A stretch of 64,000 nt of DNA from Candidatus Chlorohelix allophototropha (GCF_030389965.1 NZ_CP128401.1:1-64000); one strand, 5' to 3'; shown: positions 35,807 through 47,490, counted from the stretch's first letter. The notes: a model not told the origin generated them from the letters alone. Program-made: numbers and translations.

Positions 35807-36853
35807 TCAATAACTGCTTGCGAGGTTCTCGCTAGCCTCCTGCTCTAACAGGTCGGCGTAGTGGCGGCGGGCTACATCGGGGTGTGAGCGGAGTCGACCC
35901 TTAAGATTGTTTTTACCTACTTCGTAGAAAAGGGGATTGAGCGGGTCAACCGTCAAGCCGCGTACGCCTTCCGCTAATTCGGGCGGTAGTTTAAGTAGTG
36001 GAACGGTGGCATCCAGCTTCGCTCCAAAAAAGAAAGCTACCGAAAGACGGTCAATACCCTGCCGTGGCGTATTAACCCGGTGGACATTAGCCCGTAAATA
36101 GCCATTGGTAGCCAGTTCCAGCACCTCCCCGATATTGATCACAAAAGTTCCGGGTATCGGTGGGGCATCAATCCAGTTACCTTCATATTCAACCTGAAGC
36201 CCTTCTTCGACATCCTGTAGCAGAACCGTGACAAAACCACCGTCTTTGTGTGCGCCTACTCCCTGATCACTATCGGTTGCTTCACGTCCCGGATAACGGA
36301 TAAGTTTGAGAAGTTGTACCCCATCAGGCGTAAAAATCGAGTCAAATACCGTTTCGGATTGCCCTAACGCAGCCGAAAAAGCTCGGATAACCCGGAGAGC
36401 TACACCCGCGACAGCAGATTTATATTCGAGGATAACTTCCCGAAGTTCAGGCAGCGATTGAGGCCATTGGTTAGGTCCTTGCAACCGATACCAAGCTGGT
36501 AATCCAGTATCCCTTGGTAACGCAGGTCGCTCATCCCCAATGTCAATCTGTTCCCGCCAATCGCGTTGACCGCGAGTGCGCTCCCAGCCCAAGCGGGTAT
36601 AGCCCCGGAAATGAGGCGAGTTAGCCATCTCAATCGCCAACTTTTCTTCTTCCGGCAGATTAAAAAACTGGCGGGATAAGGTAAGTACCCGGCGAATTAA
36701 CTCTGGGTCAACGCCATGTCCGGTCAGGTAGAAAAACCCGAGATCGTGGGCGGTGTGGCGAAGTTCCGCCAGAAAAGCTTCTTTTTCGGCAGCGCCTGCC
36801 TCCAGTCGCGATATATCTAGAATCGGCAAAGCTGTCCATTTTGAATTTCCCAT
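35807..36853 (-). CDS. 2-oxoglutarate/Fe(II) oxygenase, isopenicillin-N-synthase family
   Basis: A 348-residue protein with the N-terminal non-heme dioxygenase domain (PILDISRLE, TGHGVDPELI) and the jelly-roll core. The iron ligands are His202 and Asp204 (AHKDGG) and His258 (NVHRVN); Arg269-x-Ser271 (RLS) would hold 2-oxoglutarate. The family includes desaturases, hydroxylases and the bacterial ethylene-forming enzyme; I cannot assign the substrate. It follows the NifK-like gene by about 100 bases on the same strand, an odd partner for an oxygen-sensitive reductase. AGGAG precedes the ATG. Confidence 0.88.
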   Translation of the reverse strand: MGNSKWTALPILDISRLEAGAAEKEAFLAELRHTAHDLGFFYLTGHGVDPELIRRVLTLSRQFFNLPEEEKLAIEMANSPHFRGYTRLGWERTRGQRDWREQIDIGDERPALPRDTGLPAWYRLQGPNQWPQSLPELREVILEYKSAVAGVALRVIRAFSAALGQSETVFDSIFTPDGVQLLKLIRYPGREATDSDQGVGAHKDGGFVTVLLQDVEEGLQVEYEGNWIDAPPIPGTFVINIGEVLELATNGYLRANVHRVNTPRQGIDRLSVAFFFGAKLDATVPLLKLPPELAEGVRGLTVDPLNPLFYEVGKNNLKGRLRSHPDVARRHYADLLEQEASENLASSY

Positions 36854-36954
36854 TTTTACTCCTCAAGTCATCTAGCGGTTGAACCGCAATACTAATAAAT
36901 CGGTCAAAAAAATTCACCCCCGGTTACCCGGAGTGACTATGGTACATTTTTCAC

Positions 36955-38271
36955 TTAGCGATAGGTTTCCAACACCCGGTCGTAAATATCTTCAGCCAGC
37001 CTCAGCCCGCCGTTGTAGCCAGCATATCCACAAGTTAAAACCAGTCGGTAGGTAATCGGCACACTTAAAACCAGCAAATCGGCTCCAATATCCTGCGCCA
37101 ACTTGCTTTCCCATGAGCTACCGAGGATGAGCGCCCTGTTTTTATGATCGTCTCGCCGTATTTCCTCCTGAATAGCGCCACCGTCCACCGAAAAAGCTAC
37201 CTCGGCGGATCTGAAATCGGATATTCGGGCAAACTGCGCTTTTATCGCTTCCTGATATTCCTCCGGGGTGTTATCCACAATATATTGCTTAGCCGGTATT
37301 ATCCCCAACTCATTGAGCAGGTAACGCGCAATCCCTAGGGCGTAGGAAGCGTCCAACAGGGTATAGAATCGGCGCGGAATACCGTATTTAAATTCCAGCA
37401 AAAATTCTGCCAAGCGTTCAAAATGGGCGTAGAATCTTTTTTCCTCTTTTTGGATAAAGGCAGCGGTTCTCGCGGGTTCAAGGTTGGCAAACTCGCTCAC
37501 TCCATTGAGAAATTTAGTGGTTTCCGCCCCGCCAATCGGCAAGTAAGGGAAATGGAAAAAGGGCGTTCCGTATTTTCTTTCCAGATGTTCGGCAACAGCC
37601 AACCCAGACCACGCACTCACTACAATATTAAACTCAGCGCGGGGGATAGTTTTCCATTCCTCCAAACCGGAAGAAGCAGAGCCAAAAAGCACATTTGCCG
37701 TTAGTCCGATACCTTCAAGCAATCTTTTTATTTCTTCGAGATTACCGTCCCAGTAAGGGTCTTGATAGGGCGGAGTTACAAAAACATTGACCAGCCCTTT
37801 TAGGGTAGTTTTGTCATTGGCAAATTTATCTACATACTGATCAATAATAGCGATGACCACTTTATCATGGCTGACATAGTTGTTGCTTTTAAAGCCGCCA
37901 GTTTCAGCGAATACCACCGGTTCGTCTTGTGCCTGAAAAACCCCGGTCACACTTCCAATGTCATCTCCTACAATATCCGAGGTGCAGCCGGTTAGCACCA
38001 CGAAAAGATCGGCATCAATTACCTTGAATGCTCCTTCTATGACACCTTTTAATTTTTCTTCCCCACCAAAAACCACCTCCGCTTCACTGGTATTGGTACA
38101 GGGCATTGAGTTGGCTCCACCATAGCCCTTTACCTGACCAATGATGGAGTTTATTTTGGTTCCGCAGCCCGGACCGGAATGCAGGATGGGCATGGCTCTT
38201 TTAATGGCGATTACTGATTGGGTTGCGCCCAACGCGCAGGAATATCTTGGCTGCTCAATAAGAGTTGACAC
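36955..38271 (-). CDS. NifK-like subunit of nitrogenase-like reductase, set 1
   Basis: A 438-residue NifK/BchB-superfamily protein. Three Cys match the P-cluster ligands of the beta subunit: Cys12 (YSCALG), Cys36 (GPGCG) and Cys96 (LTGCTSDIVGDD). The N-terminal extension of true NifK is absent. The GTG start overlaps the end of the NifD-like gene by 17 bases, behind a GGAGA site, implying translational coupling. With the NifD-like partner it should form the catalytic heterotetramer receiving electrons from the NifH-like protein. The family resemblance is certain; the reaction is inferred to be methylthio-alkane-type reduction. Confidence 0.85.
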   Translation of the reverse strand: MSTLIEQPRYSCALGATQSVIAIKRAMPILHSGPGCGTKINSIIGQVKGYGGANSMPCTNTSEAEVVFGGEEKLKGVIEGAFKVIDADLFVVLTGCTSDIVGDDIGSVTGVFQAQDEPVVFAETGGFKSNNYVSHDKVVIAIIDQYVDKFANDKTTLKGLVNVFVTPPYQDPYWDGNLEEIKRLLEGIGLTANVLFGSASSGLEEWKTIPRAEFNIVVSAWSGLAVAEHLERKYGTPFFHFPYLPIGGAETTKFLNGVSEFANLEPARTAAFIQKEEKRFYAHFERLAEFLLEFKYGIPRRFYTLLDASYALGIARYLLNELGIIPAKQYIVDNTPEEYQEAIKAQFARISDFRSAEVAFSVDGGAIQEEIRRDDHKNRALILGSSWESKLAQDIGADLLVLSVPITYRLVLTCGYAGYNGGLRLAEDIYDRVLETYR

Positions 38272-39736
38272 TTAAGTTTTCTCCGAGAAAAGTAAATGGG
38301 TCTTGTTCCAACCACCAGCGGGTGTAAGGAATGGTGCTATGTTTGGCGAGATTGGTGGTGAACTCTTGATTATCTAAGATGTCCAGAATTTTTTCGGCAT
38401 AGTTCAAGACCCCCTGATAACCAAAACCGAACTGCTCGTCTTCCATTAAAAAGGTTGGTATCCCTAACTTCGCTCCCCAGATGACCATCCCGCCATGCCG
38501 AGCCACCAGCAAATCTGGCTTTAACCGATTCAAGATATTCACCAATTCATAGGTCTGTTTGTTACAGACGTTATAGGCTGGAATATCTCCATAGTTTTCT
38601 ACTGCCAGTCCGAGAGTATCGGAAAGGGCTTCGCCATTATCGTAGATAGGGTCATGGTGGAAAATAGCAGCGCCTTTTACGGTAAGCCCCAACTCCCTTA
38701 GCAGCGCAATAATGGCGTGACCATGCGCCGCCCCCGCCGTCAAATAGGCGGTCTTTCCAGCCAACTTTTCCCGATATGCCGCCAGTTCCGGCAATACTCG
38801 CTCATGTTCGCTCTTAATTATTTCTTCAATCTCTGCTTGACGGTCCAGCACCCGACCCAACTCTCTCATCCAGAGGTCGGTTCCGGCAATACCAAAAGCA
38901 GGAGGGGCTTTTACTTCCGGCACACCATAGACTTGCTCAAGGGCAGCGCCCATATAAGTTCCCAAAGTGGGGCAAATTTGGATGGTAGCAGCCGCCTCTG
39001 ACAGATACTCAAGTTGGCTCACAGTGGTGTAGGGCACAATATATTGAGCCTCATAACCCAATTGGTGCAAGAGTTTGTCAAACACATGGCTGCCAAAGAA
39101 GTTGATGATGTTAACTTTATTGGTTTTTTGGCGAGGCGGCTTTACAACTTTTCGGACGATAGCATGGAAAGCTGCATCAAAGCCGGTTGACCAGACTTTG
39201 GTTTTAAAACCTTCGCAATGGCAAGCTACTACCGGAATGCCCAGTTCTTCCGATAAATCATTGGCGGTACCATCAACATCATCTCCGATGATGCCGGAGG
39301 CGCAAGAGGTAGTGACAAAAATAGCTTTAGGGTGCGTTCTGCTGAAAACTTCCCGGATGGTTTCTTCCAATTTCTGGACACCGCCAAAAACAGTATCTCT
39401 CTCCTCAAGGTTAGTGCTGTAATACCGACCTAGCGTTTGAGGTAGTTTCCTTTCAGCCTGACCCACCCGATTTACAAAGCTGAAATTCGGGAAATCTCCG
39501 GCGCAGCCCACCGGGGCATGGTTAATCATCGCCGCATCTTGAATCATCGAAAGCTGGCAGAAAGCGGTAGAGGAGCTACAGCCCATGCACTGACTGAAAC
39601 TTCTGGAACTGTCTTGAAGCGTACCCTCGCGGGAACACCGCACCAGTTCCGCCGCAGAACCCTGATACCCGGTTATTGAGCCTAGGCGGGTTTCCCGGAT
39701 TTGTACTTCGGAAGCATTTAAATTGATTGCACTCAT
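38255..39736 (-). CDS. NifD-like catalytic subunit, set 1
   Basis: A 493-residue protein. P-cluster Cys positions are Cys53 (QCMGCS), Cys78 (NHAPVGCAG) and Cys145 (TTSCASGIIGDD), spaced as in NifD. Cys255 (TIQICPTLGTYMG) sits where the cofactor-binding Cys of NifD lies. By counting back from the conserved Gly of GYQGVL, the cofactor-binding His of NifD is replaced by Glu432 (FLMEDEQFG). This argues against ordinary FeMo-co and for a simpler NifB-derived cluster. No NifE/NifN genes are near. Set 2 encodes a second, clearly divergent NifD. Confidence 0.87.
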   Translation of the reverse strand: MSAINLNASEVQIRETRLGSITGYQGSAAELVRCSREGTLQDSSRSFSQCMGCSSSTAFCQLSMIQDAAMINHAPVGCAGDFPNFSFVNRVGQAERKLPQTLGRYYSTNLEERDTVFGGVQKLEETIREVFSRTHPKAIFVTTSCASGIIGDDVDGTANDLSEELGIPVVACHCEGFKTKVWSTGFDAAFHAIVRKVVKPPRQKTNKVNIINFFGSHVFDKLLHQLGYEAQYIVPYTTVSQLEYLSEAAATIQICPTLGTYMGAALEQVYGVPEVKAPPAFGIAGTDLWMRELGRVLDRQAEIEEIIKSEHERVLPELAAYREKLAGKTAYLTAGAAHGHAIIALLRELGLTVKGAAIFHHDPIYDNGEALSDTLGLAVENYGDIPAYNVCNKQTYELVNILNRLKPDLLVARHGGMVIWGAKLGIPTFLMEDEQFGFGYQGVLNYAEKILDILDNQEFTTNLAKHSTIPYTRWWLEQDPFTFLGENLSVNSY

Positions 39737-39771
39737 TTTTAGCCTTTATCCTCATTCCAATCGGGGCTTCC

Positions 39772-40647
39772 TCAGACTCCGGCAGCCACGCCACGAACCT
39801 CACCGCTTTCAAGCGCCAACAAATGATCAGCCCATTTTGAAGCCCACTCTCGCAACTCTTGCGTTTCCAGCGGAGTCGGCACTTTTGACTCGGTATGATT
39901 GTAGATTTTGTTAGCCAAGCTACGATAGACCTCAGCCTGAGCCGATTTAGGGGCGGCTTCGATGGTGGTTTTTCCTTGCAACTCGCTCTGCGTCACCGTT
40001 ACCGAACGGGGAACATATTCGACCACCTGTGTATTGGTCAGTTTCACAAAATCGTCAATTATTTCCTTTGAATAAAGGGCATTGATGGAATTGGCGATAA
40101 CGCCGCCTAGCAGCGCGCCACCCGCGTTTGAATATTTTTTGATGCCCTTGAACAGATTATTGGCGGCGTAAACTGCCATAAAATCCGCAGAAGATACGGT
40201 AAAGACATGTTGAGCAATGCCTTCCCGAATAGGTACGGCGAACCCCCCGCACACCACGTCGCCCAGCACATCGTAGATTATAATATCCAGATCGAGTTCC
40301 TCAAAAACCTTTTGCTGTTTCATCAGTTCGACGGCGGTGATAATTCCACGCCCGGCGCAACCTACCCCCGGCGCTGGTCCACCCGCTTCCACGCAATAAA
40401 TCCCGTTGAAGCCCTCAAATACCACTTCACTTGCTTTTACTTTGTTACGTTCTCGCAATGTATCTAGCACAGTTGGAATGTATTGCCCGCCGCGCAGGGT
40501 ATTGGTAGAATCGCTCTTGGGGTCACAGCCAAACTGCATCACCTTGTAGCCCATAGTAGAAAGAGCTGCGCTGATATTTGAGGTAGTGGTGGATTTTCCG
40601 ATACCGCCTTTACCGTAAATTGCAATCTGTTTAATCTTCTTTGACAT
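39772..40647 (-). CDS. NifH-like reductase (Fe protein), set 1
   Basis: A 291-residue NifH/BchL-type ATPase with P-loop GKGGIGKST, the 4Fe-4S cysteines in [10 protein letters not shown] and [10 protein letters not shown], and the Arg of AGRG that is ADP-ribosylated in many NifH proteins. It delivers ATP-driven single electrons to the NifDK-like complex. It differs from true NifH in details and lacks the family's usual C-terminus, but the sequence is nearly identical to the set 2 homolog. Its ATG overlaps the upstream NifX-like gene by 17 bases. Confidence 0.92.
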   Translation of the reverse strand: MSKKIKQIAIYGKGGIGKSTTTSNISAALSTMGYKVMQFGCDPKSDSTNTLRGGQYIPTVLDTLRERNKVKASEVVFEGFNGIYCVEAGGPAPGVGCAGRGIITAVELMKQQKVFEELDLDIIIYDVLGDVVCGGFAVPIREGIAQHVFTVSSADFMAVYAANNLFKGIKKYSNAGGALLGGVIANSINALYSKEIIDDFVKLTNTQVVEYVPRSVTVTQSELQGKTTIEAAPKSAQAEVYRSLANKIYNHTESKVPTPLETQELREWASKWADHLLALESGEVRGVAAGV

Positions 40648-41005
40648 TCAGGGTTTCTCCACTGATTAAATTATTAAAATATTTGGAGCTGATCAGGCGG
40701 CTAAGCGCCTCATCAACAAAAACCGGAGACTCCATCGCTAAAATCCCATAGGCATCCAGCATCGCCTTTGCTCCGGGTCCAATTCGACTCACCAACACCA
40801 CCGCACAATCCGACAGCAATTCAGCCGATTGTTCCAGCAGACTTACCTCGTGTTTTCGCCCGTTGCATCCCGGTTGGTTCAGGCGCGTTTCTACACACTT
40901 ATAGTCACCGTTCTCAATCTCATAAATTAAAAATTGCTCGGCACGCCCGAAATGCTGGGTGATATGCTCTCCGTCCCAACTGGCAACTGCTATTTTTAAG
41001 CCCAT
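40631..41005 (-). CDS. NifX/NafY-like cofactor-carrier protein, set 1
   Basis: A 124-residue single-domain protein of the dinitrogenase Fe-Mo cofactor biosynthesis family: KIAVASWDG, ITQHFGRAEQFLIYEI, then VVLVSRIGPGAKAML. In nitrogenase systems such proteins carry NifB-co or FeMo-co. Here it sits between the NifB-like and NifH-like genes, as expected for a chaperone of a NifB-derived cluster. Confidence 0.88.
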   Translation of the reverse strand: MGLKIAVASWDGEHITQHFGRAEQFLIYEIENGDYKCVETRLNQPGCNGRKHEVSLLEQSAELLSDCAVVLVSRIGPGAKAMLDAYGILAMESPVFVDEALSRLISSKYFNNLISGETLNVKED

Positions 41006-41036
41006 AAATTCAATCTCCCATACTGATTACCCGAAA

Positions 41037-41987
41037 TTAATTACCCGAAGCTGGCGCTGGTTTTTTTCTGAGCAACTCCACGTTGATAAGCGAAGGCTCT
41101 TTTAAAAATTTGGCAGAGCAGTTATTGGCGACCGGTGCGGCAGAACAGCCTTCTTCACCGGGTACCCCAATCGCATCAGCCCGACACTGGTTACAGTTGC
41201 GGAACTGCCGTAATATGCCATCGCATTCGTCTCGCACTCGGTTAAGCTCTTCCGGAGAGGGTGGTAGAATATCTTTAAACTTACCTTGAGAAATCAATGG
41301 CATGATATTCATCACATGCGCCCCCAAATCCTTAACCACTCGCGCCACTTTTACCAGATGCTTGTCGTTAATCCCCGGTATTAGCACCGAGTTAACCTTA
41401 ACCACCATCCCCCGGTCAGCCGCAGCACGCAGCCCTTCCAATTGGTTTCTGCTCAAAACCTCGAAAGCCTCTCGATCCCGGTAAGTAACACCCTTAAAGC
41501 GAACAAAGGGGTAAATCTGCCCTCCTATATCCGGGTCAACTGCGTTGATGGTAATGGTCAGGGCAATGACCCCCGCTTTATCCAGTTCCTCGATGGTTTC
41601 GGGTAGCGCCAGTCCGTTAGTTGAGGCGCATTTGACCAAATCCGGGAATTGGTTTTTAACCAAATTAAGGGTTTCAAGGGTTGCAGCGTTGGCAAGGGGT
41701 TCGCCCGGTCCTGCAATACCCAAAACTTTTAAACGCGGTTCTGCTTCTACCGCCGCCCGGATGGTGGCAATTGCTTCATGCGGACTGACCACGCGGGTAG
41801 TGACCCCCGGACGATTTTCATTGGGGCAGTCGTATTTTCGGACGCAGTAGCCACACTGAATATTGCATTTTTTTGCTACCGGAACATGAATGCGCCCAAA
41901 CTTAAAATGGGCTTCACTGCTATAACAGGGATGTTGCGCTATCTTGCTGTTGTTTTCAGCAAATAAAGTTGTTGGTGTGTCGGTCAT
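41037..41987 (-). CDS. NifB-like radical SAM protein, set 1
   Basis: A 316-residue protein with the NifB signature HPCYSSEAHFKFGRIHVP, radical-SAM CNIQCGYCVRKYDC, NENRPGV, and the C-terminal RNCNQCRADAIG cysteines. Its length is that of a short NifB without the NifX domain; a separate NifX-like gene follows. NifB makes the carbide-centred 8Fe core, so its presence means the NifDK-like enzyme uses a NifB-derived cluster, unlike BchNB or CfbD. The ATG at 41987 is preferred over a GTG at 42017 by alignment with the set 2 homolog. Leader RNA L1 precedes it. Confidence 0.92.
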   Translation of the reverse strand: MTDTPTTLFAENNSKIAQHPCYSSEAHFKFGRIHVPVAKKCNIQCGYCVRKYDCPNENRPGVTTRVVSPHEAIATIRAAVEAEPRLKVLGIAGPGEPLANAATLETLNLVKNQFPDLVKCASTNGLALPETIEELDKAGVIALTITINAVDPDIGGQIYPFVRFKGVTYRDREAFEVLSRNQLEGLRAAADRGMVVKVNSVLIPGINDKHLVKVARVVKDLGAHVMNIMPLISQGKFKDILPPSPEELNRVRDECDGILRQFRNCNQCRADAIGVPGEEGCSAAPVANNCSAKFLKEPSLINVELLRKKPAPASGN

Positions 41988-42045
41988 TAGCCCATTCCGG
42001 ATATTCAGACGGCTCACTTTTCGAAGGAGTTCTGATCTGATATGA

Positions 42046-42108
42046 ATAAAAAATCGCCCGCGACTTTACCAATCGTAGTGAGCGAACCTTCGGTTGATCG
42101 GTCAGTTC
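42046..42108 (-). promoter_or_regulatory. Leader element L1 with terminator, before set 1
   Basis: In the transcript direction: CTGACYGRTCAACC, two purines, AGGTTCG, then nested stems TCGC/GCGA and CGA/TCG, then six T. The same block starts L2 (42470) and L3 (56258). The GGTT of the block can pair either with the AACC just before it or, in L2 and L3, inside the terminator stem, a switch-like arrangement. It ends about 60 bases before the NifB-like start. Confidence 0.7.
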
Positions 42109-42194
42109 ATTTAGGGATTTTATGAGATTTTACCGATTCATACTTCTCTTGAATTTCCATCGGGAAGTTCGATTATGTCGAATCTGATAAGATA

Positions 42195-42223
42195 AAGTTA
42201 AGCTAATCTGTAAAGATTGTCAA
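42195..42223 (-). promoter_or_regulatory. Promoter of nitrogenase-like operon 1
   Basis: On the minus strand TTGACA (42223-42218), a 17-base spacer and TAACTT (42200-42195). The same TTGACAATCTT start is seen in the divergent promoter at 42338. Confidence 0.65.
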
Positions 42224-42337
42224 GTTAAAATTTGGTTAAAATCACGCCACAAAACCTCCAAATTCTCATTAACAGCCAATAATTTCCCGTCTTTTGAGTA
42301 CAAATCAGCTATGTGGTAATTTTTACAAATCATATAC

Positions 42338-42366
42338 TTGACAATCTTAATAAAGTATTTTAACAT
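42338..42366 (+). promoter_or_regulatory. Promoter of the ABC importer / sulfhydrylase operon
   Basis: TTGACA at 42338-42343, a 17-base spacer, TAACAT at 42361-42366. It is arranged back to back with the set 1 promoter 115 bases away. Confidence 0.65.
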
Positions 42367-42469
42367 TAGCCTAGCTTAACAAAACTGCCGGAAATAACGC
42401 TGTTAATTTTGGGCAACATATATTCTTTTATTGTTATGTGCTTATCAGCAATTTGCTGGTTTTGCTTTG

Positions 42470-42540
42470 GAACTGACTGGTCAACCGGAGGTTCGCTCAC
42501 TACGACATTTATAGTCGCAATGGGCGAACTTTTTTTATAC
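42470..42540 (+). promoter_or_regulatory. Leader element L2 with terminator, before the importer operon
   Basis: The conserved CTGACTGGTCAACC block is followed by GTTCGC (42491-42496), an inner CGAC/GTCG stem, GCGAAC (42524-42529) and seven T: a full intrinsic terminator inside the leader, 106 bases before the lipoprotein start. L1 and L2 are inverted copies on the two sides of the divergent promoters. Confidence 0.75.
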
Positions 42541-42642
42541 AACGCTGCCCCTTAAAACGGAAATATTGTGTCGATAATTTATGGGAAATATCCGGAACTA
42601 ACCGCGAATTTCAAATTGTTAAATGTTGGAGGAGCTTATTTT

Positions 42643-44316
42643 ATGGTAAAAAAGAACAAAAGGTTGTTGCTGGTCTATTTATTGATCCTTCTACTGGCTG
42701 CCTTGCCGTTAGCAGCCTGCGGTGATTCTACCGCTACCACCAGCCCGGCAACCACCGTCGCTACCACGACTGTTGCCAGCACTACAACCGCCGCTGCCAC
42801 TACTGCCGCTGCTACCACTACGGCAGCCACTACCGTGGCAAGCGCTACTACTGCGGCAGCAACCACCACGGCTGTGGCTACTACTACCGCTGCTGCCAAA
42901 ACTGGCATTAAACCGGGCGGTTCGTTTATCTTTGGTCTGACCACTGAACCCGACCATCTTGACCCATATCAAGCCACCAGCGCCGATACCCGCGAAGTGC
43001 TGTTTAACCTTTTTGAGGGGTTGGTAAAACCTGACGGAGACGGTAATCTGCAACCGGCGGTGGCGGGAAGTTTGCCCACAATTTCAACGGACGCACTGAC
43101 CTATACCTTCAAAGTTAGAAGCGGTATCAAGTTTCACAACGGTAATGCCGTAACCGCCGACGATGTAAAATATTCGTTGGATACTGCCGCAGGTCTTAAA
43201 ATTGCCGGGCTGGATAATATCCAGACGGTGGAAGTAGTTGACCCCACTACCGTAAAAATCAGCCTGAAAAAAGCTGATACCGATTTCCTACCTTACCTGA
43301 CGGTGGCGATTGTACCCAAAGATTACAAGGATCAAAATACCCACCCAATTGGCACAGGTCCCTTTGCGTTTGACTCCTTCACTCCCCAGCAGGCGTTGGT
43401 CTTGAAAAAGAATACCAGCTACTGGCAAAAAGATTTACCCTACTTGGATAAAGTTACCTTTAAGCTGAAATCTGATACCAACGCGCTGTTGCTCGATTTG
43501 CAGTCCGGCAGCGTGGATGGGGCGATTGTGGACAGTAACACTTCCAAGCAACTTGGCAGCAATTTCTCCATCAATCAGGCTAATTCCAATGCCGTTCAGC
43601 AGCTTAACTTTAACAATGCAGTGAAGCCGTTCGATAATCAAAAAGTCCGCCTCGCACTAAGCTACGTGGTTGACCCGGACGAGATTATCAGCACTGTAAA
43701 CTTTGGTAAAGGCACTCGCGTGGGTACGCCCGTAATACCCGGTCTCAAGGCATACTTTGATGCTAGTCTGACCGATGCCTACAAGAAGAACATTGATAAA
43801 GCCAAACAGCTTTTAAGCGAAGCCGGTTATACCAACGGGTTCAGTTTTACCATCACAGTGCCATCAAACTATCAAGTGCATGTTGATACCGCTCAGGTGA
43901 TTGTCAACCAACTGAAAACCGTAGGGGTTACTGCCCAGATTAAACAGGTGGATTTCCCGACATGGATTAGCAAAGTTTATACCGATCGACAGTATGAGGC
44001 TACTATCATTTCGGTAGACGGCGCTAATCTCTCCCCTCAAAGTTTCTTGGCTCGTTATGTATCCACCGCTTCTGGCAACTTCTTTAACTATAAGAGCGCC
44101 GACTATGACACCCTTTATGCTAAGGCAGTGGCAGAATCTGCCCAGTCCAATCGCATCGAACTGTTCAAGCAACTTCAGCAACTGGTGTCGAAAGATGCCC
44201 CCAATGTTTTCATTCAGGACATTGCCACCTTTACTGCACTGAAAAATGGGCTTAGCGGTTTTACGCCCTACCCGTTATATGTGTTCGATGCTTCCACGAT
44301 TTACTACAAAGGTTAA
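42643..44316 (+). CDS. Family-5 ABC substrate-binding lipoprotein (oligopeptide/nickel type)
   Basis: A 557-residue lipoprotein. The ATG at 42643 follows GGAGGAG; the longer upstream frame is spurious because the signal peptide starts here. The lipobox is LPLAAC, with a 60-residue Thr/Ala spacer after it. The mature part is SBP_bac_5: GGSFIFGLTTEPDHLDPY, then VRSGIKFHNGNAVTADDVKY. This family binds peptides, nickel complexes or other organic solutes outside the membrane. Both permease genes follow but no ATPase genes, so it must share ATPases encoded elsewhere. Position with the sulfhydrylase suggests an organic sulfur ligand. Confidence 0.9.
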   Translation: MVKKNKRLLLVYLLILLLAALPLAACGDSTATTSPATTVATTTVASTTTAAATTAAATTTAATTVASATTAAATTTAVATTTAAAKTGIKPGGSFIFGLTTEPDHLDPYQATSADTREVLFNLFEGLVKPDGDGNLQPAVAGSLPTISTDALTYTFKVRSGIKFHNGNAVTADDVKYSLDTAAGLKIAGLDNIQTVEVVDPTTVKISLKKADTDFLPYLTVAIVPKDYKDQNTHPIGTGPFAFDSFTPQQALVLKKNTSYWQKDLPYLDKVTFKLKSDTNALLLDLQSGSVDGAIVDSNTSKQLGSNFSINQANSNAVQQLNFNNAVKPFDNQKVRLALSYVVDPDEIISTVNFGKGTRVGTPVIPGLKAYFDASLTDAYKKNIDKAKQLLSEAGYTNGFSFTITVPSNYQVHVDTAQVIVNQLKTVGVTAQIKQVDFPTWISKVYTDRQYEATIISVDGANLSPQSFLARYVSTASGNFFNYKSADYDTLYAKAVAESAQSNRIELFKQLQQLVSKDAPNVFIQDIATFTALKNGLSGFTPYPLYVFDASTIYYKG

Positions 44317-44393
44317 TTCTATTTTAAGAGCCTACCGGGTCGTGTAACAGGCGATCCGGTGGTTTATACAAAAGAACACTGGCTAACTGAATT

Positions 44394-45338
44394 ATGATTA
44401 AATATCTCAGTCGAAGGATAGTAACGCTTTTTTTAACACTGTTTCTGGTTTCAATTTTAACTTTTACAGCCTTTAACCTCATACCGGGCGACCCGGTAAT
44501 TTTGATTCTTGGTACCGAAACAACTCCGCAACGAGCGGATATGCTCAGAAGCCAACTTGGTCTTGACCGTCCAATGCCCGTCAGATATGTGGAATGGCTA
44601 ATGGGTTTGGTGCAGGGGAATTTTGGAAATTCTATCAAATATTCACTCCCCGTAAAGAGTTTAATCGAAGGGCGATTGCCCACCACCATCTCGTTAGCAT
44701 TGCTGGCAATCTTCCTGATAGTTATTATCGCAATTCCGGTGGGAATTTATTGCGCCAGAAAACGCAATATGGCTATTGATAAGGTATTGAACTCAGTTTC
44801 AATGCTAAATCTGGCAGTGCCAAATTTCTTTTTAGGGGTGCTTTTTATCTGGGTTTTCGGCTTACAGCTTAAATTCTTTACTCCTGGCAATTATGTGGAT
44901 TATAACGAGAATTTTGTCGGTTTTATCGGCTATTTGCTATTTCCAGCACTGGTGATAGCCTTGCCGAATATTGCCATTCTGGTGAAATTTTTAAGAACTG
45001 CGGTGATTAATCAGTTAACGGCCGACTATGTCAGAACCGCCTATAGCAAGGGGGTTTCTGATAATAAAGTGATTTCCCACCATGTGCTCAAGAACGCCCT
45101 GCCGCCGGTAATCACCCTGTTGGGAATGATTATCGCCGAGATTTTTTCCGGCAGCATAATAATTGAGCAGGTGTTCAGCTTACCCGGCATCGGACGGCTT
45201 TTAATTTCATCTATTTCGTTCCGTGATTTTCCTCTAATCCAAACCCTAGTGGTCTATATTGCTTTTATTGTGGTTTTTGTAAATTTCCTAGTGGATGTTC
45301 TACTACAAGCAATAGACCCCCGAATAAGGGTGAGATAG
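44394..45338 (+). CDS. ABC transporter permease, DppB/OppB type
   Basis: A 314-residue integral membrane protein with six predicted spans, an N-terminal RRIVTLFLTLFLVSILTFTA segment and the cytoplasmic EAA-loop region (RTAYSKGVSDNKVISHHVLK). It pairs with the DppC-type subunit, whose ATG directly follows its stop codon. Confidence 0.92.
   Translation: MIKYLSRRIVTLFLTLFLVSILTFTAFNLIPGDPVILILGTETTPQRADMLRSQLGLDRPMPVRYVEWLMGLVQGNFGNSIKYSLPVKSLIEGRLPTTISLALLAIFLIVIIAIPVGIYCARKRNMAIDKVLNSVSMLNLAVPNFFLGVLFIWVFGLQLKFFTPGNYVDYNENFVGFIGYLLFPALVIALPNIAILVKFLRTAVINQLTADYVRTAYSKGVSDNKVISHHVLKNALPPVITLLGMIIAEIFSGSIIIEQVFSLPGIGRLLISSISFRDFPLIQTLVVYIAFIVVFVNFLVDVLLQAIDPRIRVR

Positions 45339-47490
<2,152 letters not shown>

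Noticed and set aside
42470-42540. SAM-I (S-box), T-box or cobalamin riboswitch as identity of the leader
   Set aside because: Some short pieces look similar (ACTG, CAACC), but the S-box core and kink-turn, the T-box motif and the B12 box are not present.
42675-42944. Ala/Val-rich minus-strand frame
   Set aside because: It is the complement of the Thr/Ala lipoprotein linker. The same holds for 56822-57028 and 58034-58282.
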